Assembly (NCBI GenBank): GCA_000697665.1
Contig: KL197723.1
Location: 128,213 to 192,212 of the forward strand
Source: Jaapia argillacea MUCL 33604
Lineage: Eukaryota > Basidiomycota > Agaricomycetes > Jaapiales > Jaapiaceae
Direction of reading: 5' to 3'
Length of the DNA: 64,000 nucleotides
Part shown: positions 34,308 through 46,574 of the stretch, piece by piece
How the letters are laid out: every line of letters starts with the position of its first letter
Position numbering within the stretch: position 1 is the first letter of the stretch
Made by a program: the position numbers and the translations under genes
Notes under the pieces: model-generated
The model's input: the letters and a program-made list of their open reading frames with translations, nothing else
The model's database searches: none
What the model was told of the DNA's origin: nothing

Positions 34308-36254
34308 CTAACGAGCGTCTAGATCTATTTTGCCCAAACTAAATATTCCTCCAATCCCCCCTTGGTGAAGTGCAGCGGAAGGGCGCCATCGGCCGACGAA
34401 TTGTCCGCCAAGGAGATAACCTTCAAACACCCACGTTCCGAGGTTGGCATCCCCTGCATTTTTCTGGGAGGTCGAGGTGAGCTATCGTGAGGTAAGGAAG
34501 TGCGCCAAAGGTGTGCCTCACTGGTTCCCGTTTTAGAGTTATCATGCCGTCTGAAAGTCGAACTCTTCCAATGAAGTTGAACGCCCCCCACGCCTGGCCG
34601 TGAGTAGGGTCGGTCTGCGCGGCTCGTTCAATACGAAACGATAATAGGTGAAACGACTTACCTCTCCACTGATCAGAACATCCAGGGCCTGGCGTGGGTC
34701 GCGCCCACTTTTGCCTAGCACATCCGAGTGGAAAGTCTGGTATTGAATCTTCCGTGAGGATTTGACATGATTAAATTCCAGGCCGTCCTAGTGTGGGATA
34801 AGGCATGCCGTGAGGTCTGCTGAATGGAGTATGGAAGCGAAAAACAAACCGTATTCTCAACAACCTGATAGACCGTGTTCCCCGTCGGCAGCCAGGACAC
34901 TGCGCATGGATCATCGCAACGTCCGTTGACGTCAAATGGGACATTTGGGGTGAAACAGTAATGCTCGCGGAGATGGCATTGCAAAGGCCGCCGGCAGACG
35001 AAATTCGGGAGGTGGGGAGGAGGCATCAATCTCCTGCCCTCAGACAAATAGCTCGAAGTTGCAACCTAGTCCCGGCAGTGGCATGTGAGTGGCTATCTAC
35101 TCGGTTTTGAAATGATCATACCAACAAACTGCCTTCCCACAAACCGGATATGGATCCAGGAGTGTAGACAGCTTTTCGAAACACCTTGCAGGATGAATCA
35201 AGAGGATGAAGGAGGAGGCGAAAAAAATCATGGTCGTATTTGGTGCTCCGGTGCGATGGCTTAGGGTGGGTTTGGTCGATGAAGGCAGCAGATGGCAAGG
35301 CTGAACGGACCTTCAGGCGAGAATGTCTCTCATATAGACGAAAGTCACCCATCGTGGGGCCGTTGTGGGGCTGAGTATCGGTTAGTTCCCGAGTGGGCGG
35401 CAAATGACGGGGGATTTGAATAGCAATAGCATCCTCCCGGGCGAATGTCAGAAGGATGGCAGGGAACGTAGGATTGGGGCAAGCTAGTGTGAGTTTCCGA
35501 GAGAAATGATCAACGTCTTGCCCGGGACTATCAGAAATGAAGGACTGCAGGGGATCCTGTCTATGACGCTCAATCCAAGAGCGCTTCGTTACAACAAAAC
35601 AACTGACCGTCAAAGATCCCAATGCAAATGGGCGCAATAACCGTAAAATTTGTTCTCGTACGTCGGCTTGTTCCCTCAAGAGGAAATCTTCGTCGTGCCC
35701 CTTGGAAATTAGCTCATAATGAGAGACCAAAGGAGCCCAATCTTACCTCTCGAAACCGTGAGCCATGAAATCCAGACGACCAAAGAATACGCCACGTCTG
35801 TGAAACCTGGTATTTTCGAGGTCCCTCCAGAAGCAATCAACTCGGAAACATAGGGCAAAATCCCAGCAGCTATAAGTTGCCGTTCGTTCATGCCGTCATC
35901 CTCGAGCATCATCATGTAGACCTTCCAAAGGTCATTTTCAACAGTGGGTGTCACCTCGCGATGGTGGATACGCCGCAAGACACGAAATCTTTCCACGAGT
36001 TCGTCTGCAAGACATGTCGTGGTGAAAAAGGCAGAGATGCGCCGCCGAGCTGGGGCAGCGATGTCGAACTTTGCGCGATAGATCCTAGCGTACAGCTGTG
36101 GACAAGTCTGGCGGGACAGCATGGTCCACAGAGTACGACTGGTTAATGAGAGATGTAACACGGCTGTGGGCGGTAGAAAGGGTGAGGAAGAGGCGCATAA
36201 GAAGGCTATGTCCACTAGGATGTCGAGGGGCATCCTCTCCAGTGAGGAGGCCAT
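34308..36254 (-). CDS. F-box-like protein, paralogue A of a local family
   Basis: Seven exons (36254-35757, 35700-35608, 35544-35122, 35065-34850, 34787-34662, 34614-34522, 34463-34308) give 534 residues. The N-terminus is F-box-like: MPLDILVDIAFLCASSS, then LTSRTLWTMLSRQTCPQLYA and KFDIAAPARRR. A helical middle carries MMLEDDGMNERQL. After GLWEGSLL comes REHYCFTPNVPFD and a Trp-containing part. The C-terminus has GRVRLSDGMITLKREP and GGQFVGRWRP, shared with paralogues B and C at 42157 and 44567. F-box proteins recruit substrates to SCF ubiquitin ligases (family knowledge), but the domain is weak here and the partner unknown. The first donor (GTTTCG at 35756) was chosen for phase; a stronger GTAAG ten bases later would shift the frame. 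Confidence 0.75.
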
Positions 36255-37379
36255 GCTGCTTGTCCATCTGGAGGTGTGCGATTGCCAATATATATGACAC
36301 GCCACACGTCCCCCGGTATTCAACTACAAGATCAAGGATGCGGCATGCGTAAACTCCGCAGCCTCGATCCGGTGGATGTCACCTCTGCCCTCCTATGGGC
36401 GTCTGCTGAGCCTTCTTGAACCGATTGACGTGAGATCGCAAGATTTTCGAACTCGTATTTCCAAGATTCCGGGTGGACACGTCCCTTCGAGGTGTTAGTC
36501 TCGCCTGCCACTCGGTCGCCGTGATCGAGAAGAGCAGGTCGGTAGTACTGTAGATTGCTGAGCCCCGTGGGAGACGGATTCTGGACGTTCCATTCAGACA
36601 CGGACATGTACGACTAGTGTGTACAACCTTGAATCCGCGGAACAGGAGCTCGACTAAAAATACCGTCGAGGGTAAGGTTAGCAAAATCATTTGGCCCAAG
36701 TTCAGTCGTTGAGCAACGAACTGTTACACACTCACGCTGCCTTGATCGCCGCGCCAAGGGACTATAGTAGTCAGATTCTGGCAATACGAGAAATCAATCT
36801 ATGATCGGCATTCAGACGATCTTCGTGTAAGACTGTAAGAATCCCCAAAAGACTTGGGCCACATACTCGGACCAACGTTATCACAGTTGTCAATGTTAGT
36901 CGGAGATTTTATCAAGCAGAGCCTCGCGGCAGCGAGTTGCGTCAAGGTGCACGACATATCATGACCCACCCGTTACCGTCAGCCGAGGAGCCTGCTTCTG
37001 AAATCAATATGGTCGAAATGGTTGAGGGCACAAACTTTAGGAACACCGGACCAGACCATCTCAGATATGGGAAGGCCCAAGGAAGGCCGATCTGCGCAGC
37101 CAAAAAGGTCGCGGACATTGTATCTTTCTACTCATCCATATCCGCGCAGTGACGAATGTTTGGCCAACTCCGCGAAGGAAGCCCCACTGTAACTCTGAAT
37201 GAAGCCTAATGAAGCGTGTTGCAATGTGTTTGGATGTTGAACGGAAGTGGATGAGGGCGGATGCTACATTTATTTCCATTTTACAGAACTGCTTTCTCTA
37301 CGTATCTTGCGACTCGTACAACATGGTCAGACTACACTGCTCGTCCCATCACAATAACAAAAATCAATCCCACCGTTGC
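36255..37379. other. intergenic, no gene recognised
   Basis: 1.1 kb between the start of paralogue A and the stop of eEF1B-alpha. Short open frames only; no motif recognised. Confidence 0.45.
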
Positions 37380-38429
37380 TTAGAGTTCTAAGAAACCAAG
37401 TCAGCCGTGAAGGATTGTGTGAGGTGACCACCACGTACTTTGCATGGCAGCGACATCGGTACTCTGCACGTAGTCCTCGAATTCTTGGATCTTCTCCTGG
37501 AGTTCATCGAGGGAAACAAGCTCATCCTCTACAGAGGTTTGTCGGTTCTTACCTCACGATGCAGCAAGGACGGCATACGCACCGACAACGACAGTCATCT
37601 GTAACTTCCTGATACCGTAACCAATGGCGACCAATTTACTTCCACCCCAAACAAGACCAGGTTGCTCGATGGATCGCACGGAGTCTTCCAAAGCCTGCAT
37701 GTCGGTTTCATCGTCCCATGGCTTCACGTCCAACGTGACGATAGACTACATTCATTGGGGTCAACGTAAAATTCACATGTATGTACAGATAAGAAACCCA
37801 GGCTCATCGGAGAAACCCAAGAACGAAGCGAAAAGCTGACCTTCGCAACAGTCTTGGGCTTGTTGGCCTTCTTGGCGTTGTACTCTGCGACACGTTGCTG
37901 CTTGAGCTTTTCAGCCTCTGCGTCGTCCTCATCATCGTCGGATCCGAAGAGATCGATATCCTCATCTTCTTCAGCAGCTGGGGCTGCAGCTGCCGGAGCA
38001 GCAGGTGCGGGAGCCGAAACGAAGGCCTCACCAGCGGTGCTGGATCCCGGAAGAGAGGGATGCTCGGCGGCGTACGATTGGATGTGTTCGTACCACCTGG
38101 CTACATGGGGGTAGGTAGCAGCAGCGGGAGCGGAAGAGATCAACTTGAAAACATGGACATCAGCCTGAGATGGGGTGTACCTGAATATTCAAGATTAGCC
38201 GTCGAGAAAAGATCAAGGCCATAAACGAATAGGTTGAGAGATCAGAGAGCTAGGTAACAAGTTGTCGGCATTTTTGAGCAGCGGTGTCTAGTCGCTTCTT
38301 GGAAACACGGACCATAGCGGATACTCATCATATCGGGGATATGTACTACTGAAGGAATGGTAGAAAAACTCACCCTTCAACGTAGGACCTGGTGGCAAGG
38401 TGAGCCTCAAGTTTTGCGAGATCGGCCAT
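37380..38429 (-). CDS. EFB1: Translation elongation factor 1B alpha (guanine nucleotide exchange subunit)
   Basis: Five exons (38429-38374, 38180-37841, 37745-37583, 37528-37439, 37387-37380) give 218 residues. The N-terminal GST-C-like helix bundle includes [20 protein letters not shown]. An acidic linker follows ([17 protein letters not shown]). The C-terminal exchange domain starts at [16 protein letters not shown] and carries [19 protein letters not shown], then [20 protein letters not shown] and the terminal AAMQKL. It recycles eEF1A-GDP to eEF1A-GTP in the cytosol (family knowledge). Intron 1 (38181-38373) is 193 bp, against about 50-95 for the others, and carries a U18-type snoRNA. The last exon is only 8 nt. 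Confidence 0.96.
38237..38336 (-). ncRNA. SNR18: C/D box snoRNA U18 (snR18), in intron 1 of EFB1
   Basis: Within the unusually long first intron of EFB1. The C box ATGATGA is at 38331-38325 and the D box CTGA at 38245-38242, about 80 nt apart, a normal C/D snoRNA size. The element GGTCCGTGTTTCC at 38313-38301 is complementary to the 25S rRNA stretch GAAACACGGACC, the known target of U18, which directs 2'-O-methylation there. In Saccharomyces cerevisiae U18 also lies in the EFB1 intron (established knowledge), so host and guide agree. The ends given are approximate because the terminal stem is short. The RNA would be released from the debranched intron. Confidence 0.85.
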
Positions 38430-38670
38430 TGTAAAGTATCGAGAGCACTGGAATCGATGAAGAGTTGATGGTGGAGATGAAAACTCGAAGAACAAATTTT
38501 GCTTATATCGCACGTGGAACCGTGGAAATGTTTAGGGCAGGATCAATGTCGATGTTTCGTGTCCTTGAGCAGTGCACAGGACTTGAGTGAGCTGGTGTCG
38601 CCCTCCCTCAAGAGGGGGCATTTCTTACCTTTTCTCCTACCACAGAAATGAATTGTCCACCCCCCCCGCC

Positions 38671-39269
38671 ATGTTCTCTCGAAGATTTGTCACGGATTCC
38701 TTCCCCAAGTCGAAGAGCAAATCTCGAGCGGACTTCGGCAGCCCCAAGATGCGCTCGAGCATCCCCTTTCCCGGGCATATTGCCATGACATCCTCTGATG
38801 CTTCAGCGGTTTCCCACTCGGATACTGGTGTTCGCCGCCGAATTTTAACTGGTCACCGCGTACTTCTCCACCGACCTACCCGCCCACGAAGCTAGGTTAT
38901 GCTCTGGGTTTTGTGACGCGAGCCAGGGGTGAGTCGCGTCGTTTTCCCTTCCATTGTAGGTACCTTCATACTGAATCCCCACCTCTTGTGTATTTTCCCC
39001 GCTCCCCTTGTCGTCATAAATTCCATCACAGCCTCTATCCCTGTTTCCATCTATTGATATCGCGAACTAGGTTATTGTCTCGCCGGGACTGCGGCGACTT
39101 CTTGCCCCACAACTCCGGATATCTTCCTCGCCCTATCTCCATATTCACGCCCAGAACAAGCCGAGGTTTCTTCCGCAAGCTAACCTCGACGGTGTTCTCA
39201 AAAACAATACTTATACTAGGCATTCTCTTCTTTGCTCCTCACAAACTGCCGATCAACGGCGTCTCGTAA
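38671..39269 (+). CDS. Possible small gene divergent from EFB1
   Basis: An ATG at 38671 opens a natural-looking frame (MFSRRFVTDSFPKSKSKSRA, running to about 38895). Downstream frames contain hydrophobic segments, for example GVSRVVFPSIVGTFIL from about 38930 and TILILGILFFAPHKLPI ending at 39269. I could not fix the splice chain, so the product is unknown; a small single-span membrane protein is possible. It would share the 240 bp divergent promoter with EFB1. Chance open frames remain a fair alternative. Confidence 0.25.
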
Positions 39270-42156
39270 CAGGACAAATTACACCTGTGCTAACCTCACC
39301 TTCTGTCAACAACGCTGATCGCTTGCCCGAACGGTCGCGGCTTAGGCTCGTAGATGTGGGTGTCCAGTTGCCTGTCTGAGCGTCCTTAAAGGCCGTATTC
39401 ATTTCCGCTCTGTTCAGATAGTTCTCCAGGCAACACCTTAACCCGTTGATCACGTATTTTGGAGCCTTGCCACAGGATTCCGTTTTCCGGGTTCGTGTTT
39501 CCCAGTTGACGAAGAAATGGAATTATGTATCAATATCGGGCAATGCAGAACCACCACCTGGGATCAAATTGTCCCTGCCTCGCGGAGGCCTTTCTCGACA
39601 CATCCCAAATATCTTCGAACTTTCGACGATCCTAACGACGCCGAGATCGCCGTTCCTTCCTTGCTTTGGTTGGTGGGGCTCCACCAGGCCGGCCTCAGGA
39701 ATACAATCTTTCGACGTACCGCTTGAGTTCCAATGTGCCGAGTATTCGGAAATTTTGGAAGAAATGAAACTCGTATCGTGCTCACTATCTTGGAGGTTCT
39801 TGGACAGTTGCTGACCTACTTGATTCATCCCTGTCACTGCCATGTTCGATTTTCAACGTACTCCGACTGGCTGATATTGTCAAAATAGTTTTCTACTACT
39901 TGGGGACCCCGGCAAACTTGCCATATGTTTGTCAAACAGGCTACCTGTCTACACACTTACTTGGACTCGAAGGTTACGTCTCCGAAAGAACAGCCCTTCC
40001 CCCTCGTGGCCTCGGAACGGTCGACCCACCAATCCTATTCCAAGTAATGAGATGGTCTGGTACGGAGAAATGGAATTATTGTGATAACTAAAGTTCTGCC
40101 CTGCATAAGATTTGAACAGTCCCCTTGACGAGCAGTTCCGAGTGTGATTGATTGGCTTGACTGGATCCGAGTCGCACAGCAATGGAAAATCCACGGATTC
40201 CGTTTTGACAGGAAGTGCGTCATCGCCGATGGAGGGCTGTAAGTACGCAAACGGCCGCTAGTTTCCACAACGTCCAAAGGCGTTCCAAGAAGCTCAAGAT
40301 CTAAGCGTTTCGACAGCATCAATTTGATGCGATAGCCGAGAGAGCTCAAGCCACGCCACAACAGTAGTCCTGTATGTAGGCTCCAAAATCGAGAGATATG
40401 GGTGACAGTGGATGCTCGATGTTCAGAAGCGTCGCTGGCCGATGGGGTCGCATCTGATTTATGGGGTATGCCCCCTCAAATGGGCGTCGTTCCAGTTTGA
40501 TCGGATAATTATCGTCCGAATATTTTCTTGTGCAATCTATCTGCGGAGTTGCGGAGTTGCTACCAGAAAAAGATAGTAGGTTATTTTGTGTCAACCCCGA
40601 CAATGTCGTCGTGGACGTCAGTGAATACCGGGGATCTTGGAATATTGTCTGGTCGAGACGCTGACAGGTAGGTTGCCTGGTTGTTGCACTCGCTACCCTA
40701 GGCTACCGAATGTTGTCTAGGGTGGTCGACATTTGGCGGTGTAAGTCATGACCGTTCGTCCCAACCAGTCACTTCAAATTCAGAATCATAAATTGGGATG
40801 GAGGGATAATGGACTTACTGTGATGTTCCAGGCATATCTCGTTACTTACGTTGTATGTATTGCGACTAGAAGCGGCGCGGGCTCTGTTGGAAGGAGGCCG
40901 CGTTCCAGAGCACGATGAGTACTTAGCCTCTGAGCTCAGAATACCGAAGGGAAAGCCTCTTCCATTCAATCACGTATCGCCCCAATTGAGGGAGGTTTAC
41001 GAGACGCAAGGGGGACAGTTAGGAGGCCGATTCAGGAGGTCAATTGTGTCTGACCTGTGGCCTGAGGAGCGGAACATATGGTGAAATAGGAATCAGTGGA
41101 GCGCATTTGCAAAGTACATCTGCTCCCAGTCGCGAGGTCTGACTATAAGTAGAACATATATCATCCGGATTACCATCAAGTGGCGAAAGGGGTTGCGAGG
41201 ACGGGAAGGTGGTGCACACGAGGAGTTCAGGAGGATGGGAGTGGGCGGGTGACTGTGATCAGGGAACGCACGCTCAGCTGATCCAATGTCGTCACAGCTG
41301 TACGCTTTCTGTTTTCAGATGATAAAGTTGATCATCATCAGCAAGAGGTTCGCCGAGTCGAATCTCAGCGCGTAGGTCGACAGGCAGCGGCGACGAGGGG
41401 GATCACACACGAATCCAGAAATATGTTCCCAACGATGTGGATGTGGATTGTGATTCGACGGAGGATGAAATAGGCCGTCACAGATATAGCAGACGAGATC
41501 CAAAGAGACGAAGATGATACCTGGGAGGCAATTATACATGGCTGACGGGGAATTCCAGAGGGGGAGAATCGGGCATACGGTTTTTCCCCCGACTATCAAG
41601 GAGGTTCTTGGGAGGATGGTGAGTGGATAAGTGCCAGATTCCGGGAGCAAGGCACTGAGATTCGAGTGGTAAACAAGCGAGATTTAGTTGTGGGAGGAGA
41701 TCCTAAAGGACATGCGCCAAACCCCAGGCCTCGGTCATGGGCTCACCGGAAGCCAATAGGACGACGTCAGTGGCGGGTCGGAGCAGAACATAGCCGAGGA
41801 CGTCTCCGTAGACGGCAAGTGCCGTTCCGTGGGGGACTTCTATGTCGGGCAAGTGGCGAATTCGAAAAAGCAGCGTTTACGAACGCCGTCTGAAACAAGT
41901 CCGACCAAATGCTTTGCAGCTGTAATTTACTGGAAAAGAGCTTCCTCGCTGTCTGTTTTGGCACTGCTGTCCGTTTTTGCTCGACAGCCGAGAGTTCTCG
42001 AATCCGGCCAAATCTCTCCGCTGCCTCTACGAATGCTCTCCAAGTCCGCGACTCCCAAAGCCTGATCGCCGTCAACGCACCTAGTTGTCCCTAAGCCCCC
42101 TTGTCCACCTATTTATGAAGTAGCTTTCCAAGCAGGAGCTTCCGCTCATTCCCCCA
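39270..42156. other. gene-poor stretch between F-box-like paralogues
   Basis: 2.9 kb with no gene assigned. Notable pieces are a frame at 39517-39726 (STHPKYLRTFDDPNDAEIAV) and one at 40851-41084 ending in GGQLGGRFRRSIVSDLWPEE, which faintly recalls the GGQFVGRWRP end of paralogue A. A decayed family member is possible but not shown. No transposon ends recognised. Confidence 0.35.
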
Positions 42157-44226
42157 ATGCTTTCCCTCCTCTCTGCCCCTCGTATTCTCGAGGAAATTGT
42201 CCTCTGCGCCATATGCCTCACACCACTCACTCCCCCTATTGAGCTTCGCTCGTTGCTGCTGACGAGTCGTGCATTCAACGCGTGTTTATCTTTCCGTGCC
42301 TGTCCTGGCCTATACGTCCAAATCTTCGAGCGAGAGTTTGACACGGCTGCCCTCAAGCGTCGATTCAGCAACGACCTGTCACAGGATCACGTCGCCTTCG
42401 AGTTGCGACGAAGATTCACAGCACTCCAATGCATCCGCCAGTGCCGCTTCGAGGATCCACGCCTCACGGATGCCCTTCTAACAGCTTACCTCATGTTCCT
42501 GGAAGATGACGACAAAAATTGGACCCACTTGCTCAACGCCAACTTGCCCTATTTCGCCAAGGAATTAGTTCGACGTCGTTTACGGGGGATATCACGTCAG
42601 GATAGAGAGTGGCCTTCTGGTAACGGAATGAATACTTTTGCAATGGCTCTATTATGGTTCACGACTTCTGAAGGTATGTTTACCTCGCGGTGACCGAGTC
42701 CGGCTCATCTATCCTCAGCGTCAATTCAAGCCGAGAACGCAGAAGAGCGCCATGAAATGTTGGATCTTCTGGCCCCCTTCGTGTATGCAGCGTTTCGTGT
42801 GCGTGTTCCCTATCCTTCCCGCGAGTGTTCTGACGTTGAGCTCATCGTAGTACCCTTGTGCGGACATGCCCGAGCATGAATTTCACCCTCCAGAAGCAGG
42901 CTCAGCAATTAAGATGGGGTTTACTGCTCACGGGCCGTACCCGCCGTTATGTCCGAAAGCTCGCCACATACTCTATTTCGGGCAGTCCTTTGATCTGCGA
43001 CCTCCCCACGTTGCAGTATATGCCATCCTCTCGTACTTCGTTCGACGGGAAGTTGGCGCCCTGCAGATCCCCGACTTGGCTCCTCGCACCCGAGCCGAGT
43101 CCCCTGGTCTTCCCTCGGTTACCAGGGCGGACATTGAGGAGTTTAATGCGCGATGCAGGACTCATTTTGTTCAAACTGCTCGTGCTATCGATCATAGCGG
43201 ATTGACGAAAAGTCAAAAGCATGATCCTGATTGGGCGAGGGCCATTGGCTACTCGGATCCTTCCCCTACCGTTGGAGGCGCGATCTTATCGCAACCGAGA
43301 TTCTACCGGCTTGGTATGTTGACTGGATTGTGGCGAGGATCGTCAATCGTACGTATCTGCATTCCGCGTTGATTTAGAGATCTAACTTTCTTGTAGGTTC
43401 CCTGCGGCATCGAATACAAGGCGTGGCTTGATAACGAGAGGATCCCATCACTGTGTCGGTTATCGTTCCGGGTTCCTCTATACTTCAGATTACAGGAGCA
43501 CTACTGCTATAGCCCGTCGTTGCCCCTGCTCGTTCCCGACTCCGTGGAAGGTTTCAGGAACGCTTGGTTTCCTCAAGGATGTACCTGGGTTCAGCATGAG
43601 GTGAGCCCCGTGCGAACTCCGACGAATGTACAGGCTCACTTTACTCTATTCTTAGGATGGCCTTGAACTGTTCAATGCAAGTGGATCACCGATAGCCTAC
43701 TACGTGACCCCTCACGCGCCGAGTGGAACCGGACCCGTGAATCAATCTCCTCTCTTGGACGCTGCAACTCGAGGAGTCGTGGATATCATTCTCACTGGAC
43801 AGGTTTGTCATGCAAGTCGTCGCGGCTTTACAGAGTCCCTACTAATCGCGTTTGGATGTAGACGGACACCACTCATTCCGAAGCTTATGGAGGTTTCCGA
43901 TTCTTCGGTCGTGTCAGGCCAGCTGATGGATTGATAGTCATGGTGCGGGAACCTGTATGTCCTTTTCTCTTCTATCTGCTTGCACGATTTGAGCGGAACT
44001 TGGCTTCAGTTGGATCCCACGATGGATTGGCTTGGAAGGAGTGTATTTCGAGGGCATCGTACGTCACCTCACCTTTGTGGCGTTGCGTTCAGGCTTCGAT
44101 TGACTTTTCCCTGCCTTCCCAGTACTCTCTTCTCAGAATATGGTGGGAAGATGGAGGCCAGCGGACACGGGTGTGGAGGCCGCGGATTGGGAGGTACCCT
44201 GGAGCGTTTGCAAAAGTATGGATTAA
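42157..44226 (+). CDS. F-box-like protein, paralogue B
   Basis: Eight exons (42157-42673, 42719-42798, 42851-43348, 43397-43600, 43656-43802, 43862-43954, 44010-44058, 44123-44226) give 563 residues in phase. The N-terminus APRILEEIVLCAICL, then LLLTSRAFNACLSFRACP and FDTAALKRRF, matches the F-box-like start of A and C, followed by FLEDDDKNWTHL. Later come GLWRGSSI, LQEHYCYSPSLPL, GRVRPADGLIVMVREP and NMVGRWRP. Most introns sit at the same places as in A, and the exon coding the GRVR segment is 93 nt in both. The extreme C-terminus diverges. Function unknown beyond a likely substrate-adaptor role in SCF ligases (inference from the F-box-like head). Confidence 0.75.
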
Positions 44227-44566
44227 CTTCATGAACACGAGGTGAACGCGGTTTCGTTGCTATCTCCACTCTTGTCCAAATGACCCGCTAGAATCAACAA
44301 ATATCTGTATGCGAACCAATCGCACGTAATATACGTACCCTAATGTCATCTTTATGGTCTGCTTCATGGGCAGAACACACAACGAGTCTACTACGAAGCT
44401 CAATCGATTCACGAGGTAGACAATCGTGATGAGATCGGGCATGGTATTTATGTAAGAAAATCCGGTTTTTGGGAGGCCGGAAGTACAGGCCCCGACAACA
44501 GCTTTAGTTCTTATATAGGCGCATTTCCGATGAGGTGGAGACAGTCCTCCCTACGCCCATACGACC
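44227..44566. other. intergenic spacer between paralogues B and C
   Basis: 340 bp, presumably the promoter of paralogue C; nothing else seen. Confidence 0.5.
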
Positions 44567-46574
44567 ATGGTCAGCGCAACCTCAACTGTATCTTCCCTGC
44601 AGACTATCCCGCAAGAGGTCTTGGAACACATTGCTTTCTTCTCCGCCACTTCGGAATTCCTGGGTCCTCCGGCGGGGATCGCATCCTTTCTTTTGACCTG
44701 TCGCAAGCTCCATTCTAGCCTATCAGTCGCATCTAATCCTCATCTATATGCCCGCATATTTTGTTTCAAATTCGACGGTGAACCGGCTCTGCGTCGTTTA
44801 GGCTCAAGCGGAGCTGCTTCTCCTGCTCTCGCCCACGAGTTGGAACGTCGGTGTTTCTATCTAAAGCGCATCCGTGCTCGATTGGATTGTACTACCAGCA
44901 ACAATGGATCGCAGTACCTTGATAAGAGGTACGACCAGGAGCAAGACCCTTTACATCACATCCTCTGGATGTCCTATATGATGATGATAGAAAACGACGG
45001 AAAGAATGAGAGACAGTTGAGGGAGTATGGAAGGATGGACGAGTGGTTGAAAGATTATTGGTTCAATGTGATGGGTGCTTCTTTGGCAACACGAGCAACT
45101 TCCATCGATAGGTGGCCCCAGAACAACGAACATACTTCCTTGGGCATGTGGTTGTTTTGGTTTTTCCTGATCCCTGGTGAGCTTCGCTGGGTTTCATTGT
45201 AATCAAAGGCTCATCTCACATCTTCCCCCATTTCCCCTTGCAGAGGACTTCGTGAAAAACGAGTCCATGCTCATCACAGTGACCAATATGACCAAACTCA
45301 TGGCTCAGGGTGCGCATCAGGTGGGTTCTCGCTGACACCCCTCTAATTCCCTCATTCAACGTCACCGCTCCTCGCTAACTCCCACCCAACAGTACCCGCT
45401 TTGCTCGCCCAATTGGGCAGAATTTGTCCCCCGGAGTCACTCCGCCTCGCCCCCCATCAGCACGATCACCCATTACTCCCACAAGATTGAAGTGATACAT
45501 CCCCCCATCTCAATCCCAGCTATCCTATCGTACCTTACCCTCCTCAACAATACTCGTCCCCCCACTACCTCTACTCCGCACGTTCCTCTTGTCAACCCCT
45601 CGTCTTATGCGAGGCAGAGTTTAGAATGGGAGTCGATTTGGCACCGATGTCTTGGTGCTGAATTTGGACAAGATAATAGACTTATTGTCTCGGGCGCCTT
45701 TTGCCCCGGGACCTTGGAAGGCGTTTGGGAGGGAATATTTAGTGTTGGTACCCTTCACCCTAAATCACTCTGACTGGCCTAACTTCGGAATCACAGTACA
45801 CCGAGTTTACGGCCTATGCAGCCCTGCTGTCCGGAGCGCCACCTGTCATCCTTCACAATTCACTTGTAGCTCAGCACCGGCAAACATGGAAGTTGCGCGA
45901 ACACCATCTTCTCTACTACCCGTCTCCGGCCTCGTCTCCGACCTCGTCTCCGTCATCTTCGTCTTCGTCTTCTTCCTTTTCAGCTGCTTCCCCTCTCCTG
46001 CCCGGCGACCCGCTCCGAGCTTGGCTGCCCCCCGGAATCAAGGTCCAAGAAACCTCCGAGGGCGTTGAGGTCTGGGAGCCAGGTCGGGCGGAGAGTGTTA
46101 AATATACAAGACTTGACAAAGCTTTGGAACGGGGATTGGAGGGGATCAATAGTTCCCTGGCCCCACGGAATAAGAACGGAGGGCGGAAGTTGAGCGGAGT
46201 CCGGAGTCGAGATGTCATCATCACTGGAGAGGTACGGCTCGGCTCTCAACCCAGTTACAAACTTTTTTGACCGTTGAATCTTCACCGCCTTCAGGGACAC
46301 TCAGCATGGGGTCAATTCCAACTAATCGGTCGAATTCGTCCGACAGACGGTCTGATCAGTCTTTCTAAAGAATACGTGCGTGCCCGTCGTCCATTCTAAG
46401 GGTTAGCGGCTGAACCTTTCCTTGTAGATGGACGGGGACCGCGGTAAATGGCTTTATCGTGGCCATATCGTTGGTAATATGAGCGGCAACTTCGCCGGGA
46501 GGTGGAGGGATACCTTAAGCCCTCCACATGTTCCAGGGTATGAGGGGTGTTATGCCATGAGTAGACGGAGATGA
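44567..46574 (+). CDS. F-box-like protein, paralogue C
   Basis: Six exons (44567-45176, 45244-45320, 45393-45743, 45797-46231, 46295-46375, 46428-46574) give 566 residues. The head TIPQEVLEHIAFFSATSEFL, then FLLTCRKLHSSLS and HLYARIFCFKFDGE, is the clearest F-box of the three. MMIENDGKNERQL, GVWEGIFS and KLREHHLLYYPSP follow. A Ser-rich insert (about residues 390-410) and a Pro-rich stretch precede IITGE, then GRIRPTDGLISLSKEY and GKWLYRGHIVGNMSG with GRWRD. Relative to A and B it has lost introns in the middle part and has an 81-nt GRIR exon. It is in tandem with B, 340 bp apart. A role as an SCF adaptor is inferred. Confidence 0.78.

Noticed and set aside
35701-35746. Stronger GTAAG donor for intron 1 of F-box-like paralogue A
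   Set aside because: It shifts the frame away from the segment conserved with paralogues B and C; the donor ten bases earlier keeps phase and gives a typical 56 bp intron.
37854-38224. Plus-strand Ser/Ala-rich frames over EFB1
   Set aside because: They are antisense to the acidic linker and exon 2 of eEF1B-alpha and have no motif.
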